Source of the DNA: a virus
DNA: 64,000 nt
Strand: one strand, 5' to 3'
Virus record (IMG/VR): IMGVR_UViG_3300028559_000033
Location: 1-64,000 of that record
The translations under genes were made by a program, and so were the position numbers. Each line of letters starts with the position of its first letter. Position 1 is the stretch's first letter. The notes under the pieces are model-generated. The model was not told the origin of the DNA, ran no database searches, and saw only the letters and a list, made by a program, of their open reading frames with translations. This document shows positions 50,659 through 59,731 of this stretch, one piece after another.

Positions 50659-52482
50659 TTATGTGGAAGATAGGCTTGTGAGCAAAATACTTTTCATCAC
50701 ACTATTTAACACCTGAGCACCACCGTCCGCTACTACAACTACAGAATCTCCAGAACCACCACCCCCACCTACTGGAACAATAGCAGGAGCAGACCTACCT
50801 CCACCACCACTTGTAGCAGATATGATAGACTGTTTCTCTATAATGTAAGTCTTTCCTTCCGAGTATATCGGATACTTTTCTATTTTAGGAAGTGGTCTAG
50901 GCGCAGAAGCCATCACATTTTGTGGTAATATTGAAGATTGTAGCTGATTTGAAGTTGATTTGATAGGTGTTGACCTAACAGGTTGACTTCTTGAAGCTGG
51001 CTGTGATGAAGCAACAGTTGGAGGTTTCTGTGATTCATTCATTTTGGGAAGATGAATATCAACTCCTGCTCCTTGAGTTTTATTTTCCTTATTATTCTTA
51101 TCACTATTTTGCTTCGCCTTATCCTTAGCTAAAGGAGAAGGTAATCTTATTGCACTTCCTCCAGGACCAATCCCTGCGTTTAGCGGATTTATAGCAGAGT
51201 TACCCTTAATCACTTCAAAGTGTAAATGTGTGGCACGTCCTGCAGGAACTAACTTAGCTATTTGTTGGCCACCATATACTATATCACCAACTCCTACAAG
51301 AGGAGTTATATGAAAATATCTAGTTCTTGTTCCATCTCCGTGATCTATTGCCATTCCTGTGTCATGACCTTTTCCTGTAATATAAATAACTTTTCCTGTT
51401 TTATATGCAACAACAGGAGCATCTAGAGCACCTTTCTGATTCGTCATATCCAAACCTTGATGTGGCCCGTGCCATCTAGGAGCACCAAAAGCCTGCCCCT
51501 TACCTACTATTCCATTAGTTCCAACATCTCCCCCAGGAAGAGGAAAAAATGTAGTTCCATCAACTGGACCACCATAACCCTCTTCAGGAGAAATTTCTGG
51601 GTCTTCTGGGTATTCTGCAGGCTCATCATATGGATTATTCTCATCTACTCCCATAAGTGAGCCAATATTTTCGACAAAATCCACAAATTTAGAAACAGAT
51701 TGCTCAAAATTTTTCAGTATCATATCAAATGAATTGTCCATGATACTTGTGGACGAAGTTCTATTGAGTTTAGATCTACTTGCATTCTGAAGTTTTTCTT
51801 TCTGCTTCTGTTCTACTCTTCCAGCTCCAGATATAGAATCATAGATTCTATCACCAGTCCATCCTCCTAGAAACCCTCCCGCAGTTCCTAATGCGGCACC
51901 TAATACAAAGCCTAAGCCTGGAACTGGAACTAACGCCTGTCCAATAGCACCCGCAAGTAGAGTTCCTGCAAGTCCACCCGCAACTCCCCCTACTAATGAC
52001 CCAGCAGCACCAGAACCAGCTTTTCCAACACTTTCTCCTGAAGAAATTCCCTGGGCAAAATCAATGCCCGCAAATAATGTATTAATGATTCCTAAGCCGC
52101 GAATTCCACCAAGCTTAAGTTTGTTTCCAGTTAATTTTGGTTTAGGTTGCGCCCCGCCAGATTTTGGTGGCTTTCCTATTTTCTCACCTTTACCTGGGAA
52201 AAATCCAGAAATAAGTCCACCAATATCTAATGCACCATTAAATAAACTGGATAATAATCCTCCAATAGACCCAAAGGTATTCACAATATTCAAATTACCA
52301 AGCTCTTTCACCTTCCTCTTACTTGGAAGTTTAACTTGCTCTAACTCAATCTTACGAATACTCAAAAATGAAGAGAAATCATCAAAATCCTTCTGCATTT
52401 TAGGTAAGACTCCCTTAGAACTTACACCGAAGTTTACAATATTATTTGCAGCAGAACCTAAAAGAGAAGAAGTAATAGCCAT
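50659..52482 (-). CDS. virion-associated M23 endopeptidase-like baseplate protein
   Basis: This 607-residue protein has residues about 140-215 forming a Gly/Ala-rich hydrophobic stretch (GVAGGLAGTLLAGAIGQALV), which may cross a membrane. Residues about 325-430 hold a peptidase M23 domain: HQGLDM near 340 (first zinc ligands), then GDGTRTRYFHI, and HLHFEV near 419 (second ligand pair). Such domains cut peptide bridges in peptidoglycan. In a hub operon, it is probably a virion enzyme that opens the cell wall. A tape-measure or hub-interior role is also possible, because these proteins are often internal to the tail tube. Confidence 0.8.
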   Translation of the reverse strand: MAITSSLLGSAANNIVNFGVSSKGVLPKMQKDFDDFSSFLSIRKIELEQVKLPSKRKVKELGNLNIVNTFGSIGGLLSSLFNGALDIGGLISGFFPGKGEKIGKPPKSGGAQPKPKLTGNKLKLGGIRGLGIINTLFAGIDFAQGISSGESVGKAGSGAAGSLVGGVAGGLAGTLLAGAIGQALVPVPGLGFVLGAALGTAGGFLGGWTGDRIYDSISGAGRVEQKQKEKLQNASRSKLNRTSSTSIMDNSFDMILKNFEQSVSKFVDFVENIGSLMGVDENNPYDEPAEYPEDPEISPEEGYGGPVDGTTFFPLPGGDVGTNGIVGKGQAFGAPRWHGPHQGLDMTNQKGALDAPVVAYKTGKVIYITGKGHDTGMAIDHGDGTRTRYFHITPLVGVGDIVYGGQQIAKLVPAGRATHLHFEVIKGNSAINPLNAGIGPGGSAIRLPSPLAKDKAKQNSDKNNKENKTQGAGVDIHLPKMNESQKPPTVASSQPASRSQPVRSTPIKSTSNQLQSSILPQNVMASAPRPLPKIEKYPIYSEGKTYIIEKQSIISATSGGGGRSAPAIVPVGGGGGSGDSVVVVADGGAQVLNSVMKSILLTSLSST

Positions 52483-54383
52483 TATCCGTCAACTATATTA
52501 TACACAATGCGAGAATACATTGTTAGAAAATTATCTGGATTTCCAGTTGGTAATGCTGGTAAGTCTAGAGTTCCACCATCATCATTTGAAGGAGGACTGA
52601 CAATTCCTCCAGGACTGGCCTGAGACTGTTCTTGACCTCCACCAATGTTGACCACATTAGGGGGTAGTGTAATGGTTGTAGGTGTCTGCTGAGCTGGCTT
52701 AGAGATAGTTTGGGCTCTTGCGGCTTGTCTAGTTGCTGTTGATTTTGGAGTGGTTATTGCTGAAGTTTGAGTTGCTGTTGATTTTGGAGTGGTTATTGTT
52801 GAAGTTTGAGTTGGAGTTGGTATTGTTGAAGTTTGAGTAACTTTTCCAGTTGGTTGTGAACCTAAGGTTCCTACTGGACCAGTAAAGTTATAAAAATAAT
52901 TTCCACCAGCTCTGATATTAACGTCTCCTGGTTTTGCAATAGATTTGGCTCCAAAATTTAAAGCACCCTTAACATTTTTTCTTGAGGCTTCCAAATACTT
53001 AGGGTCATTCAATATTGTTCCGGCAACATTAGGTGAACCTCCACCAAGAATTTTCTGAAGTCTATTGAATCCATCTGGTTTTTCTGCCTCTTGCTGCAGA
53101 TATTTAAATTTTTCATTCGGAGTGTTTCCAGGTATTTTTGATGCAATTGGACCATATTTTGCTCTAGCATCTGGGTCTTCGCTGTTTCCAAAAATTGCAG
53201 CAGAAATTGGAGAAAATTGGTCAAATCCAGATAAAACTCCTGCTAACCCTTTACCATATTTTCCAGATGCTGAACGATTTAGCATTACTTGCAACGCATC
53301 GGCAGCATTTTCTGGAGAAGACGCCTCCATAGATGCGACAAATGCTGCTAGTTTTTCATCTCTTGGAGCAGAACTTACTGCGGTTAACTCACCTTCACCA
53401 CTAGGACTAGGACCTCTACCCTTGCTTCTACTCCCAGAACCACCTCCACCTCTACTATTAGAAGAAGATTTAGAACCTTTTATCAGTCCTTCAATTGCAG
53501 ATGAGAATTTATCAATAATACTCATCATAGAATTTACAAATCCTTCTGGTATACTTTGCTCTGATGGAGCAGCATCAACTCTTGAACTCAACAATTCATC
53601 CTGATATTGTTGAGCTTTAGCTGCTCCAGAAGACATCATACCTGCCGCTGTTGTTCCTGCGCCTAATAACCCAAGTCCAGCCATTGCCCCATAATTTGCT
53701 CCTCTGGAAACATTACGAACAGCAGAACCACCAGCTTTTTTTAGATTTGCTCCTGGAATATTTACATCAAGATTCAATCCTCCAGAATTTGGAGAAGCAC
53801 TAGGAAGATTGGATAACTGCTTTACAATCTTTACAATAGTTTCACGTAAAACTTTGGCGATATCAAAAGTTTCAGTAAAAATTTCTCTCAAAGAGCGTAA
53901 ACTATTACGAACTACTTCAATATTTTTCTTATTACCAAAATAATTGATAAATTCAATATTAGTTTTATACGAATCTAAAGATTTTCTTAAGCTTGTGCTC
54001 TGTATCTGAGAAACTGGTGAATTTGAACTTACAACAGAATTGAGAGATTTACCAGAAGACGCTCCAGATTCAAGTGTAGCTAGTCTAGACTCAAGTTCTT
54101 TTCTTAGATTTTGAATTTGCCCGTCATAATCATTTTTTGTAAAATTTACTGCAGTCTGCAAAGTACTATCTACTTGACTGAGTATATTCTTAGAAATATT
54201 TGATATTAATTGACTAAGATTACTGGAAGAAGCGGATACTCCTGACCTAGAAAAATTAACTATCTTATTTGCCGCATCTTCAACACTAGATGAAGAATTT
54301 TGACCCAACATAAATCTACCAAAGTCACCAGAAGATGACTTCTTATTGATAATATTATTCGGATTTAATGTGCTTGTAAGCAT
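52482..54383 (-). CDS. hub/tape-measure-like protein with SleB-type hydrolase domain
   Basis: This 633-residue protein has an N-terminal helical region with coiled-coil parts (NFTKNDYDGQIQNLRKELES), a membrane-like Gly/Ala patch (GAMAGLGLLGAGTTAAGMM, about 225), then residues about 335-470 resembling the SleB/cell-wall-hydrolase domain: FVASMEASSPENAADALQVM, LNRSASGKYGKGL and FDQFSPISAAIFG. The catalytic Glu of the M-E-A segment is present. The C-terminal tail is Thr/Pro/Gln rich and repetitive. Together with the M23 protein it could replace tail lysozyme. A tape-measure role is an alternative. Confidence 0.7.
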   Translation of the reverse strand: MLTSTLNPNNIINKKSSSGDFGRFMLGQNSSSSVEDAANKIVNFSRSGVSASSSNLSQLISNISKNILSQVDSTLQTAVNFTKNDYDGQIQNLRKELESRLATLESGASSGKSLNSVVSSNSPVSQIQSTSLRKSLDSYKTNIEFINYFGNKKNIEVVRNSLRSLREIFTETFDIAKVLRETIVKIVKQLSNLPSASPNSGGLNLDVNIPGANLKKAGGSAVRNVSRGANYGAMAGLGLLGAGTTAAGMMSSGAAKAQQYQDELLSSRVDAAPSEQSIPEGFVNSMMSIIDKFSSAIEGLIKGSKSSSNSRGGGGSGSRSKGRGPSPSGEGELTAVSSAPRDEKLAAFVASMEASSPENAADALQVMLNRSASGKYGKGLAGVLSGFDQFSPISAAIFGNSEDPDARAKYGPIASKIPGNTPNEKFKYLQQEAEKPDGFNRLQKILGGGSPNVAGTILNDPKYLEASRKNVKGALNFGAKSIAKPGDVNIRAGGNYFYNFTGPVGTLGSQPTGKVTQTSTIPTPTQTSTITTPKSTATQTSAITTPKSTATRQAARAQTISKPAQQTPTTITLPPNVVNIGGGQEQSQASPGGIVSPPSNDDGGTLDLPALPTGNPDNFLTMYSRIVYNIVDG

Positions 54384-54389
54384 TTGAAT

Positions 54390-54551
54390 TTACTTTTTGT
54401 TGGATTCATCTTCTATATGTTGCTCTAGAAGTCCTAAATATATCTCTCTTTCCCAGGGAACAATATCATCAAGTTCACTAATTGGCCATTTGTGAAACTG
54501 TCTCACAGCAAAATTAATCTTAAACACACTTTCAAGGTCAATATAACTCAT
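54390..54551 (-). CDS. small hub protein, gp51-position
   Basis: Frame MSYIDLESVFKINFAVRQFH... with WPISELDDIVPWEREIYLGL and ending EDESNKK, 53 residues. It starts 2 bp after the gp26 stop codon. In T4 the hub assembly factor gp51 follows gp26, so position suggests a gp51-like role. Sequence evidence is weak because the T4 protein is far longer. The W-x-I-x-x-L-D-D-I-x-P-W-E-R-E motif resembles small chaperones that bind tape-measure proteins. Confidence 0.6.
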   Translation of the reverse strand: MSYIDLESVFKINFAVRQFHKWPISELDDIVPWEREIYLGLLEQHIEDESNKK

Positions 54552-54553
54552 AC

Positions 54554-55282
54554 TCAAGTAAAAAAACTGGTCAGTCCCTTTAACTGAACTGCATTTTTAA
54601 CTTTAGTTTTGGGATTCACTACCTCAAACTCATAGGAAAGAACAGGCATTGTTTGAAAAAAGTTTTCAATGGCTGAAAACTGACTATTCGTCATAGTTTC
54701 AATGTAATCCATCAGTTCCTTCTTTGAACAATCCTTGGCGCTCCAGCTCTCATCTTCACTGAAAACTACGTCCATACAAGAGGATATAATTTCAAGAGAC
54801 CTATCAATATTTGCAACTGAATTTTCCTGAGTAAATTCAAAATTGTTGTTTATAAATTCTTCTAATGAGGGATATTTCATTCTCAATATTAAATCCGAAC
54901 CCAAAGATATATCTTGAGTATGATTAGGATTTTTTACAACCTGAATTTGGTCGATAAAAATTGTGACTGGAACTTGAGTTTCACCATCATCTGCACAAGT
55001 TACAATCAAATCAATACTTTCACCAACAGACTTACCTCTCACATTTAGAAAAATATATTCAATATCAAATGTTGGAAGTTCTTCAACTTTTATATTCCGA
55101 GTTAGAATACAAGCTTTCAGAATTTGCTTAATAGCAGAAGTAATTTGCTTCACATCCTTACTCTCTAATGCAATTAAAAGAATTTTCTCTTCTTTCACTA
55201 GAAATGGACGATATTTTATACTTTTTCCAGTAGACGGAAGCTCTAATGAAAACTCTTGAGTCACAATTTTTGGTAAAGGCAC
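54554..55282 (-). CDS. 26: baseplate hub assembly protein gp26
   Basis: This 242-residue protein opens PLPKIVTQEFSLELPSTGKS, continues KYRPFLVKEEKILLIALESK, and has VGESIDLIVTCADDGE. All these are hallmarks of the T4 gp26 family of baseplate hub subunits. T4 gp26 is 208 residues, so length agrees. It acts in assembly of the central hub before the wedges join. A late promoter (AATAAATA) lies 26 nt upstream, and the small gp51-position gene follows after 2 bp, which suggests translational coupling. Confidence 0.85.
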   Translation of the reverse strand: MPLPKIVTQEFSLELPSTGKSIKYRPFLVKEEKILLIALESKDVKQITSAIKQILKACILTRNIKVEELPTFDIEYIFLNVRGKSVGESIDLIVTCADDGETQVPVTIFIDQIQVVKNPNHTQDISLGSDLILRMKYPSLEEFINNNFEFTQENSVANIDRSLEIISSCMDVVFSEDESWSAKDCSKKELMDYIETMTNSQFSAIENFFQTMPVLSYEFEVVNPKTKVKNAVQLKGLTSFFT

Positions 55283-55307
55283 TTTAATAATCTAATACAC
55301 TTACGTT

Positions 55308-55315
55308 ATTTATTA
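55308..55315 (-). promoter_or_regulatory. T4-like late promoter AATAAATA
   Basis: Minus strand AATAAATA, 26 nt before gp26, overlapping the stop of gp54. Confidence 0.65.
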
Positions 55316-56104
55316 AGGTGGTAGCTCCCGTCGATTTCTCTCAATCACATATCTAGAATATTTAAATTCAATAATAGATTTTGTTACTATACTACCTTGA
55401 TATGTAACAGGTATAGATGCAATATTTGATGGAAATGCATCAATCATACGATATGTAATGGAAGTTTGCCTATTTGCGCCCGTTCCTAATATACCCAGAG
55501 ACTTAGACTTATCTATGAAAAAATCTCGTTCAAACTTAGTTACCGAAATGATTCTTTTATATTCATTTGGGTATCTTAATCTGAAAAAATCTGACCTATT
55601 CTTAGCACCCCCATATCCAGACCCAATAGAATTAGGAGTTGCCTCGCCAGCAGAAGTATAAATTGGATTGATAAAATTCATCCACTCTTCAAATAGCCGA
55701 ATCATACGATATTCACTATCTACATAAAACTCCATACTAAATGGAGGAAACTCTCTTCTTGCTGGAAACGTCTCCTTAACTCCCTGACGACTTCCAATTT
55801 CATCAAATGTATTAAATGCTGCTCCAGGAAGACTGGTATCCGAGCACATAAAGTCATATGATGTAACTTTATCCGAATTATCTAATAATCCATCTTTCGC
55901 TAACCAACTCTCCAAATCGGAGATTCCATTTGGAGATAAATGTAGAGAAACTTTAAATTGACTGGTGACGGAAATTTCACCAATCATATCCAATGCCGAT
56001 TTCAACAGAGCACGGTCAGACCTAACCTTCCCAGAAATTGGTGTATAAAATAATCCAACTGAAGGTTGTCCTGAACTTACCAACTGGTCTTTTTGAGCGG
56101 GCAT
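55313..56104 (-). CDS. 54: baseplate tail-tube initiator, gp54-like
   Basis: This 263-residue protein has residues 30-260 resembling the tail-tube fold shared by gp19 and gp54: EISVTSQFKVSLHL, FMCSDTSLPGAAFNTFDEI, FPARREFPPFSMEFYVDSEY and a C-terminal IIEFKYSRYVIERNR. T4 gp54 (320 residues) starts polymerisation of the tube on the baseplate. It lies next to gp26 and divergent from gp4/gp48/gp53, as expected for the same assembly step. A tail-tube gp19 assignment is less likely because the major tube gene usually lies with the sheath gene. Confidence 0.75.
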   Translation of the reverse strand: MPAQKDQLVSSGQPSVGLFYTPISGKVRSDRALLKSALDMIGEISVTSQFKVSLHLSPNGISDLESWLAKDGLLDNSDKVTSYDFMCSDTSLPGAAFNTFDEIGSRQGVKETFPARREFPPFSMEFYVDSEYRMIRLFEEWMNFINPIYTSAGEATPNSIGSGYGGAKNRSDFFRLRYPNEYKRIISVTKFERDFFIDKSKSLGILGTGANRQTSITYRMIDAFPSNIASIPVTYQGSIVTKSIIEFKYSRYVIERNRRELPP

Positions 56105-56111
56105 CTAAATA
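56105..56111 (+). promoter_or_regulatory. late-type promoter CTAAATA (rightward)
   Basis: Plus strand TCTAAATA, 22 nt before gp4. It overlaps the leader of the divergent gp54 gene. Confidence 0.5.
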
Positions 56112-56125
56112 CTATGAAGCTTCTT

Positions 56126-56133
56126 TATATTTA
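56126..56133 (-). promoter_or_regulatory. T4-like late promoter CATAAATA (leftward)
   Basis: Minus strand CATAAATA, 22 nt before gp54. With the rightward site it makes a compact divergent late promoter pair in a 28-bp gap. Confidence 0.65.
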
Positions 56134-56579
56134 TGGTGTCTTATCGTCAGGGTAAATTTAAACCCAAGAATCCAGATAAGTATGGTGGAGACCCAACAAA
56201 TATAGTTTTTAGAAGTTCATATGAACTTAAGATGTTTGAATACTGTGATTTAACAGAAAGTGTTAAATCTTGGGGAAGTGAAGAAAAATTTATAGTCTAT
56301 CTTGACCCAGTATCTGGAAAATATAAGAGATACTTTCCCGACATTTTTATGAAATATATAGACGCAGAAGGAAAACTAAAGAAATTGGTAGTAGAAATTA
56401 AGCCAAAAAAAGATTTGATTGAGCCAGAAAAAAATCCAAAACGAAAAACTAAATCTTGGGTATATCAAGTTCAAATGTGGGCAAGAAATCAGGCAAAATG
56501 GTCTGCGGCAAAAGAATGGTGTAAACATAATGACCACGAATTCAGAATTTTCAGCGAATATCAGTTGGGAATAAAATGA
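56133..56579 (+). CDS. 4: head completion protein gp4
   Basis: This 148-residue protein matches T4 gp4 (150 residues) along its length. It opens YRQGKFKPKNPDKYGGDPTN, contains FRSSYELKMFEYCDLTESVK and RRYFPDIFMKY-type elements (KRYFPDIFMKYIDAEG), then VVEIKPKKDLI and a C-terminal AKWSAAKEWCKHNDHEFRIF. The D..F..K...E-I-K pattern is a nuclease-like (TnsA-type) core. T4 gp4 acts when the head is sealed and joined to the tail. It begins the rightward set gp4, 173-residue protein, gp48, gp53. Confidence 0.9.
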   Translation: MVSYRQGKFKPKNPDKYGGDPTNIVFRSSYELKMFEYCDLTESVKSWGSEEKFIVYLDPVSGKYKRYFPDIFMKYIDAEGKLKKLVVEIKPKKDLIEPEKNPKRKTKSWVYQVQMWARNQAKWSAAKEWCKHNDHEFRIFSEYQLGIK

Positions 56580-57097
56580 ACATCTACGAAGAAATACGAA
56601 AAAGTGCAGGGAAATCTGGGTATAAGTCGTCGGATTGGTATACCAATTCTCTAATGAATTCTCTAAAAGACTATCAGAAAAAGAATATCAATCAAGCAGA
56701 CACCTTCTTTATTGACCCAGGAGACTTCGTATTTTTTCTATACTCAGCAAAATACCCACAAAAATATAAATTTTGGGACCAACATCCATTGGTCTATATT
56801 ATAGAAATTAATCCAAGACAAGGAATATTCCTAGGGTCCAATGTTCACTATTTAAATCCAAGCTATCGCAAGGGAGTAGCTGAATCATACCTAAATAAGA
56901 AAGGCCAAGTTAATGCTCCAAGAAAAACTTTGAAGAATTATCTCTTCGGAAATGTAATTACTGATTTCTTCAAAGTTCCAGACAATCAATGGGGAGATAT
57001 TTCACTACTACCAACTGAAAAATTTGTAAATTCTTTAGGACAATCTGTTCCAAAATATAAAGTATGGGATTACCCAGATAGCCTATCCTCACCATAA
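56576..57097 (+). CDS. conserved T4-type protein of unknown function
   Basis: This 173-residue protein begins MNIYEEIRKSAGKSGYKSSD. It has FIDPGDFVFFLYSAKYPQKY, QHPLVYIIEINPRQGIFLGS and NVHYLNPSYRKGV, a pattern of conserved beta-strands that I have seen in T4-like phage proteins of unknown role. The 4-bp overlap with gp4 (ATGA) and 0 bp before gp48 imply co-expression with head completion and tube-cap genes. An end-protection or connector function is possible but not supported by motif. Confidence 0.7.
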   Translation: MNIYEEIRKSAGKSGYKSSDWYTNSLMNSLKDYQKKNINQADTFFIDPGDFVFFLYSAKYPQKYKFWDQHPLVYIIEINPRQGIFLGSNVHYLNPSYRKGVAESYLNKKGQVNAPRKTLKNYLFGNVITDFFKVPDNQWGDISLLPTEKFVNSLGQSVPKYKVWDYPDSLSSP

Positions 57098-58603
57098 ATG
57101 TCATATATCACGATAAACGAAAATTTTTATAGGTGCGAAACTTGTGGTCCTGGAGGATTGAAGCTTGCATTGCAATATGACCCAACAACGGGAGTGCATA
57201 GGCTTATTGAAAAAAATGCATTTGGTATAGGCCCTGCAGTGTTTTATCAAAATGGAACATATTATTCAGATGCAGTTCAAGACCCAAATCTATTCACAAA
57301 TAAAGACCCTACTAAACTGACTCCAGCAGGACAGGAGCTAAGTGATAAAATACGAACAACAGTATATTCCACATATACAACTTTAGGTGGGCAGACTAAA
57401 GGTAATGTAACAGATGATAGTACAAAGCCACCCAATCAATCAGGTACACCAAAAGTTACAAATGCTGCAGTAGGCACTTCTCCTGGAATTGCGGGAAATG
57501 CTCCAGGATTATCAAATCCACCAGGACAAGGAAATTTAGTTGACATAATATCTCCACTAGAGCCTCTCAAACCATTCAACTATGCACAAAGCCCATCGTC
57601 AAGAAAACAAGAAATAATATCATATCCAGATGGATTGCTTAAAAATAATCAAGATACACTCAAAATTCAAGAAATAATTTATAAGCCACCCAATGAAAAT
57701 CTATTCACTGGGACGACTACAAATATTAAAGATTTACTCAGTAAAGGATTAACTCGTGGAACTACAATTGCAGATACTGGAGCCACAATTTATCTACCTA
57801 TTCCAAATAATGCTAGAGATAGTAATAATGTGAGTTGGGGAGATGATAATATGAATTCTACGACCGCTGCTGCTGCTTCATTGGTATCTCAAAAACCCGC
57901 AGACTTCACAGCAGGACTCGTAGGAGCAGAAGGACTTCAATCAATATTAAATCAAGCTGGACTTGGTGGATTAGCAGAATTAGCGGGAAGAATTCCACAG
58001 GCAGCAATGCTTGGTATGTTAGCAAGTAATGCAGTAGGAAGTAATGATGGCTTAAATCTACTCAAAACCTCTCTACAGTCATTAATTTTGAGTAAATATG
58101 GATTTGATGTTTCTCCAGAAAGCATACTCGCCAGAGGATTTGGAGTAGTGCCCAATACTAATTTACAACTACTATTTAATAATGTAACTCTCAGGTCATT
58201 TACTTTTCCATATATTATGAGTCCAAGAACTAAAGACGAATCCATAAAAGTGAATAAAATTCTAAGAGTATTTAAGCAAGGAATGGCCGCAAAAAAGAGA
58301 ATAGCTCAAGCTGGAGGGCCTTCATTATTTCTAGGAACACCCAATGTATACAAATTGGAATATTTGACAACAGGAGGAAGCTCAATCAAAGGAATAAATA
58401 AATTTAAAATATGTGCGTTAACTTCATTTAATGTAAATTATACTCCAACAAATGAATGGTTAGCATATAATGAAGGACAACCAGCTTCCGTAATTATGGA
58501 ATTAACCTTCAAAGAAATTGAGCCCATCTTTGATAATGATTATCAAGAAAATCCTGAACTAAAAGATTTGGCTTCTGTACCAGACGACCATATAGGATAT
58601 TGA
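57098..58603 (+). CDS. 48: baseplate tail-tube cap protein gp48
   Basis: This 501-residue protein has a C-terminal half (about 340-490) that fits gp48 of T4 (364 residues): LQLLFNNVTLRSFTFPYIMS, PRTKDESIKVNKILRVFKQG, VYKLEYLTTG, FKICALTSFNVNYTPTNEW and SVIMELTFKEIEPIF. The N-terminal 200 residues are an extra, low-complexity Pro/Asn/Thr-rich segment. gp48 caps the baseplate and recruits gp54. The context is gp4-173 aa-gp48-gp53, rightward, with gp54 transcribed divergently. Confidence 0.85.
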   Translation: MSYITINENFYRCETCGPGGLKLALQYDPTTGVHRLIEKNAFGIGPAVFYQNGTYYSDAVQDPNLFTNKDPTKLTPAGQELSDKIRTTVYSTYTTLGGQTKGNVTDDSTKPPNQSGTPKVTNAAVGTSPGIAGNAPGLSNPPGQGNLVDIISPLEPLKPFNYAQSPSSRKQEIISYPDGLLKNNQDTLKIQEIIYKPPNENLFTGTTTNIKDLLSKGLTRGTTIADTGATIYLPIPNNARDSNNVSWGDDNMNSTTAAAASLVSQKPADFTAGLVGAEGLQSILNQAGLGGLAELAGRIPQAAMLGMLASNAVGSNDGLNLLKTSLQSLILSKYGFDVSPESILARGFGVVPNTNLQLLFNNVTLRSFTFPYIMSPRTKDESIKVNKILRVFKQGMAAKKRIAQAGGPSLFLGTPNVYKLEYLTTGGSSIKGINKFKICALTSFNVNYTPTNEWLAYNEGQPASVIMELTFKEIEPIFDNDYQENPELKDLASVPDDHIGY

Positions 58604-58604
58604 T

Positions 58605-59465
58605 ATGGCTTATTTTAAAGAGCTTCCAGCTATAAAAATTAAATCTCAAGTTATAGATAAAACTTCGTCAGAAGAATATGCTACAATTAAAAACTTCTGG
58701 AGAAGAGCTAAACTTCGTGAAGATATTGGAAATTTTAGTGATATTTTTGCGCCTTATCAAATTAGTGAAAACGAACGCCCAGACCAAATTGCGGAGAAGT
58801 TCTATGGAGATTCGGAATTAGATTGGGTAATTCTAACCACCAATAATATTATAAATTTAAACAATGAATGGCCATTAGATAATAACACTCTATATGAGTA
58901 TTTGTTGGAAAAATATGGAAGTGAATCTGCACTTCTAGCTACTCATCACGTAGAAACTAATGAACTCCGAGATAACTTTAACCGAATTGTATTACCAAAA
59001 GGTCTTCAAGTAGACCCAGCACAAAACATTCCTACATCCGTAACTACAGAAGATGGTAAGACTAGTTATGAATTAGATGCATATCCACCACAAGACAATT
59101 TAACGACAATTGAAATTAATTTAATTCAAGTTCTGCCCGTTCTTCAGAGAGAAGAAGGTATTGTTCTTTATCCCATTCCTGATATAAATATAGAAACATC
59201 AAAACTTAAAGTATATCCTAGAATAAATCCAATTATTGATGTGAATATAGATAATGATTTAGCAACATTCTGGCCATCTGGTTGGGGAGGGTCCTTTGAG
59301 GTATATGGTAGAGATGAAAACAAACTAATTATTGTGGAGGACTCCATCAATACCATATACAAAATTACATTAACGAATAGGCTATATGAAATTGTTGAAG
59401 TATTAGACCCCATTACTCAAAAAATGATTCCTACATTCCGATTCAGATACCTACCACCTAGCTAA
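58605..59465 (+). CDS. 53: baseplate wedge protein gp53
   Basis: This 286-residue protein has residues about 45-105 (APYQISENERPDQIAEKFYG then DSELDWVILTTNNIINLNNE) matching the LysM-like N-terminal domain of T4 gp53 (the ADKYYG-x-x-x-x-W-x-I-L-x-x-N pattern). The rest is a longer beta-rich extension compared with T4 gp53 (196 residues), ending TFRFRYLPPS. gp53 is the outermost wedge component joining wedges to the hub. It follows gp48 directly. Confidence 0.85.
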   Translation: MAYFKELPAIKIKSQVIDKTSSEEYATIKNFWRRAKLREDIGNFSDIFAPYQISENERPDQIAEKFYGDSELDWVILTTNNIINLNNEWPLDNNTLYEYLLEKYGSESALLATHHVETNELRDNFNRIVLPKGLQVDPAQNIPTSVTTEDGKTSYELDAYPPQDNLTTIEINLIQVLPVLQREEGIVLYPIPDINIETSKLKVYPRINPIIDVNIDNDLATFWPSGWGGSFEVYGRDENKLIIVEDSINTIYKITLTNRLYEIVEVLDPITQKMIPTFRFRYLPPS

Positions 59466-59466
59466 T

Positions 59467-59730
59467 ATGATTGGACCATTACCAAACATTCAAATTGATT
59501 TTACCGTTGAAGATTTTGGAGTAAACATCTCTGGGTCTGGAGGTGCAAGCAGATATTCTGGATTAACTTCAGTAACAAATTATGACTATGAAGTACAAAA
59601 AAATGAGGGTAAGAGAACTATCCTCATTCTTAAGCCCGAATTTCTCGGAGTATTCATATCTGATTTAAAAAATGTAATGAAGTACGATAAATCTTCTCAA
59701 TTTGAAGATAGCACAACAAAGAAAGTTTAA
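59467..59730 (+). CDS. 87-residue conserved-type protein
   Basis: Begins MIGPLPNIQIDFTVEDFGVN and contains TNYDYEVQKNEGKRTILILK, giving a compact beta/alpha protein. It ends 1 bp from the end of the convergent gp32 gene. Found with baseplate wedge genes in this layout, it is probably a small tail or baseplate factor. Not recognised. Confidence 0.65.
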   Translation: MIGPLPNIQIDFTVEDFGVNISGSGGASRYSGLTSVTNYDYEVQKNEGKRTILILKPEFLGVFISDLKNVMKYDKSSQFEDSTTKKV

Positions 59731-59731
59731 C

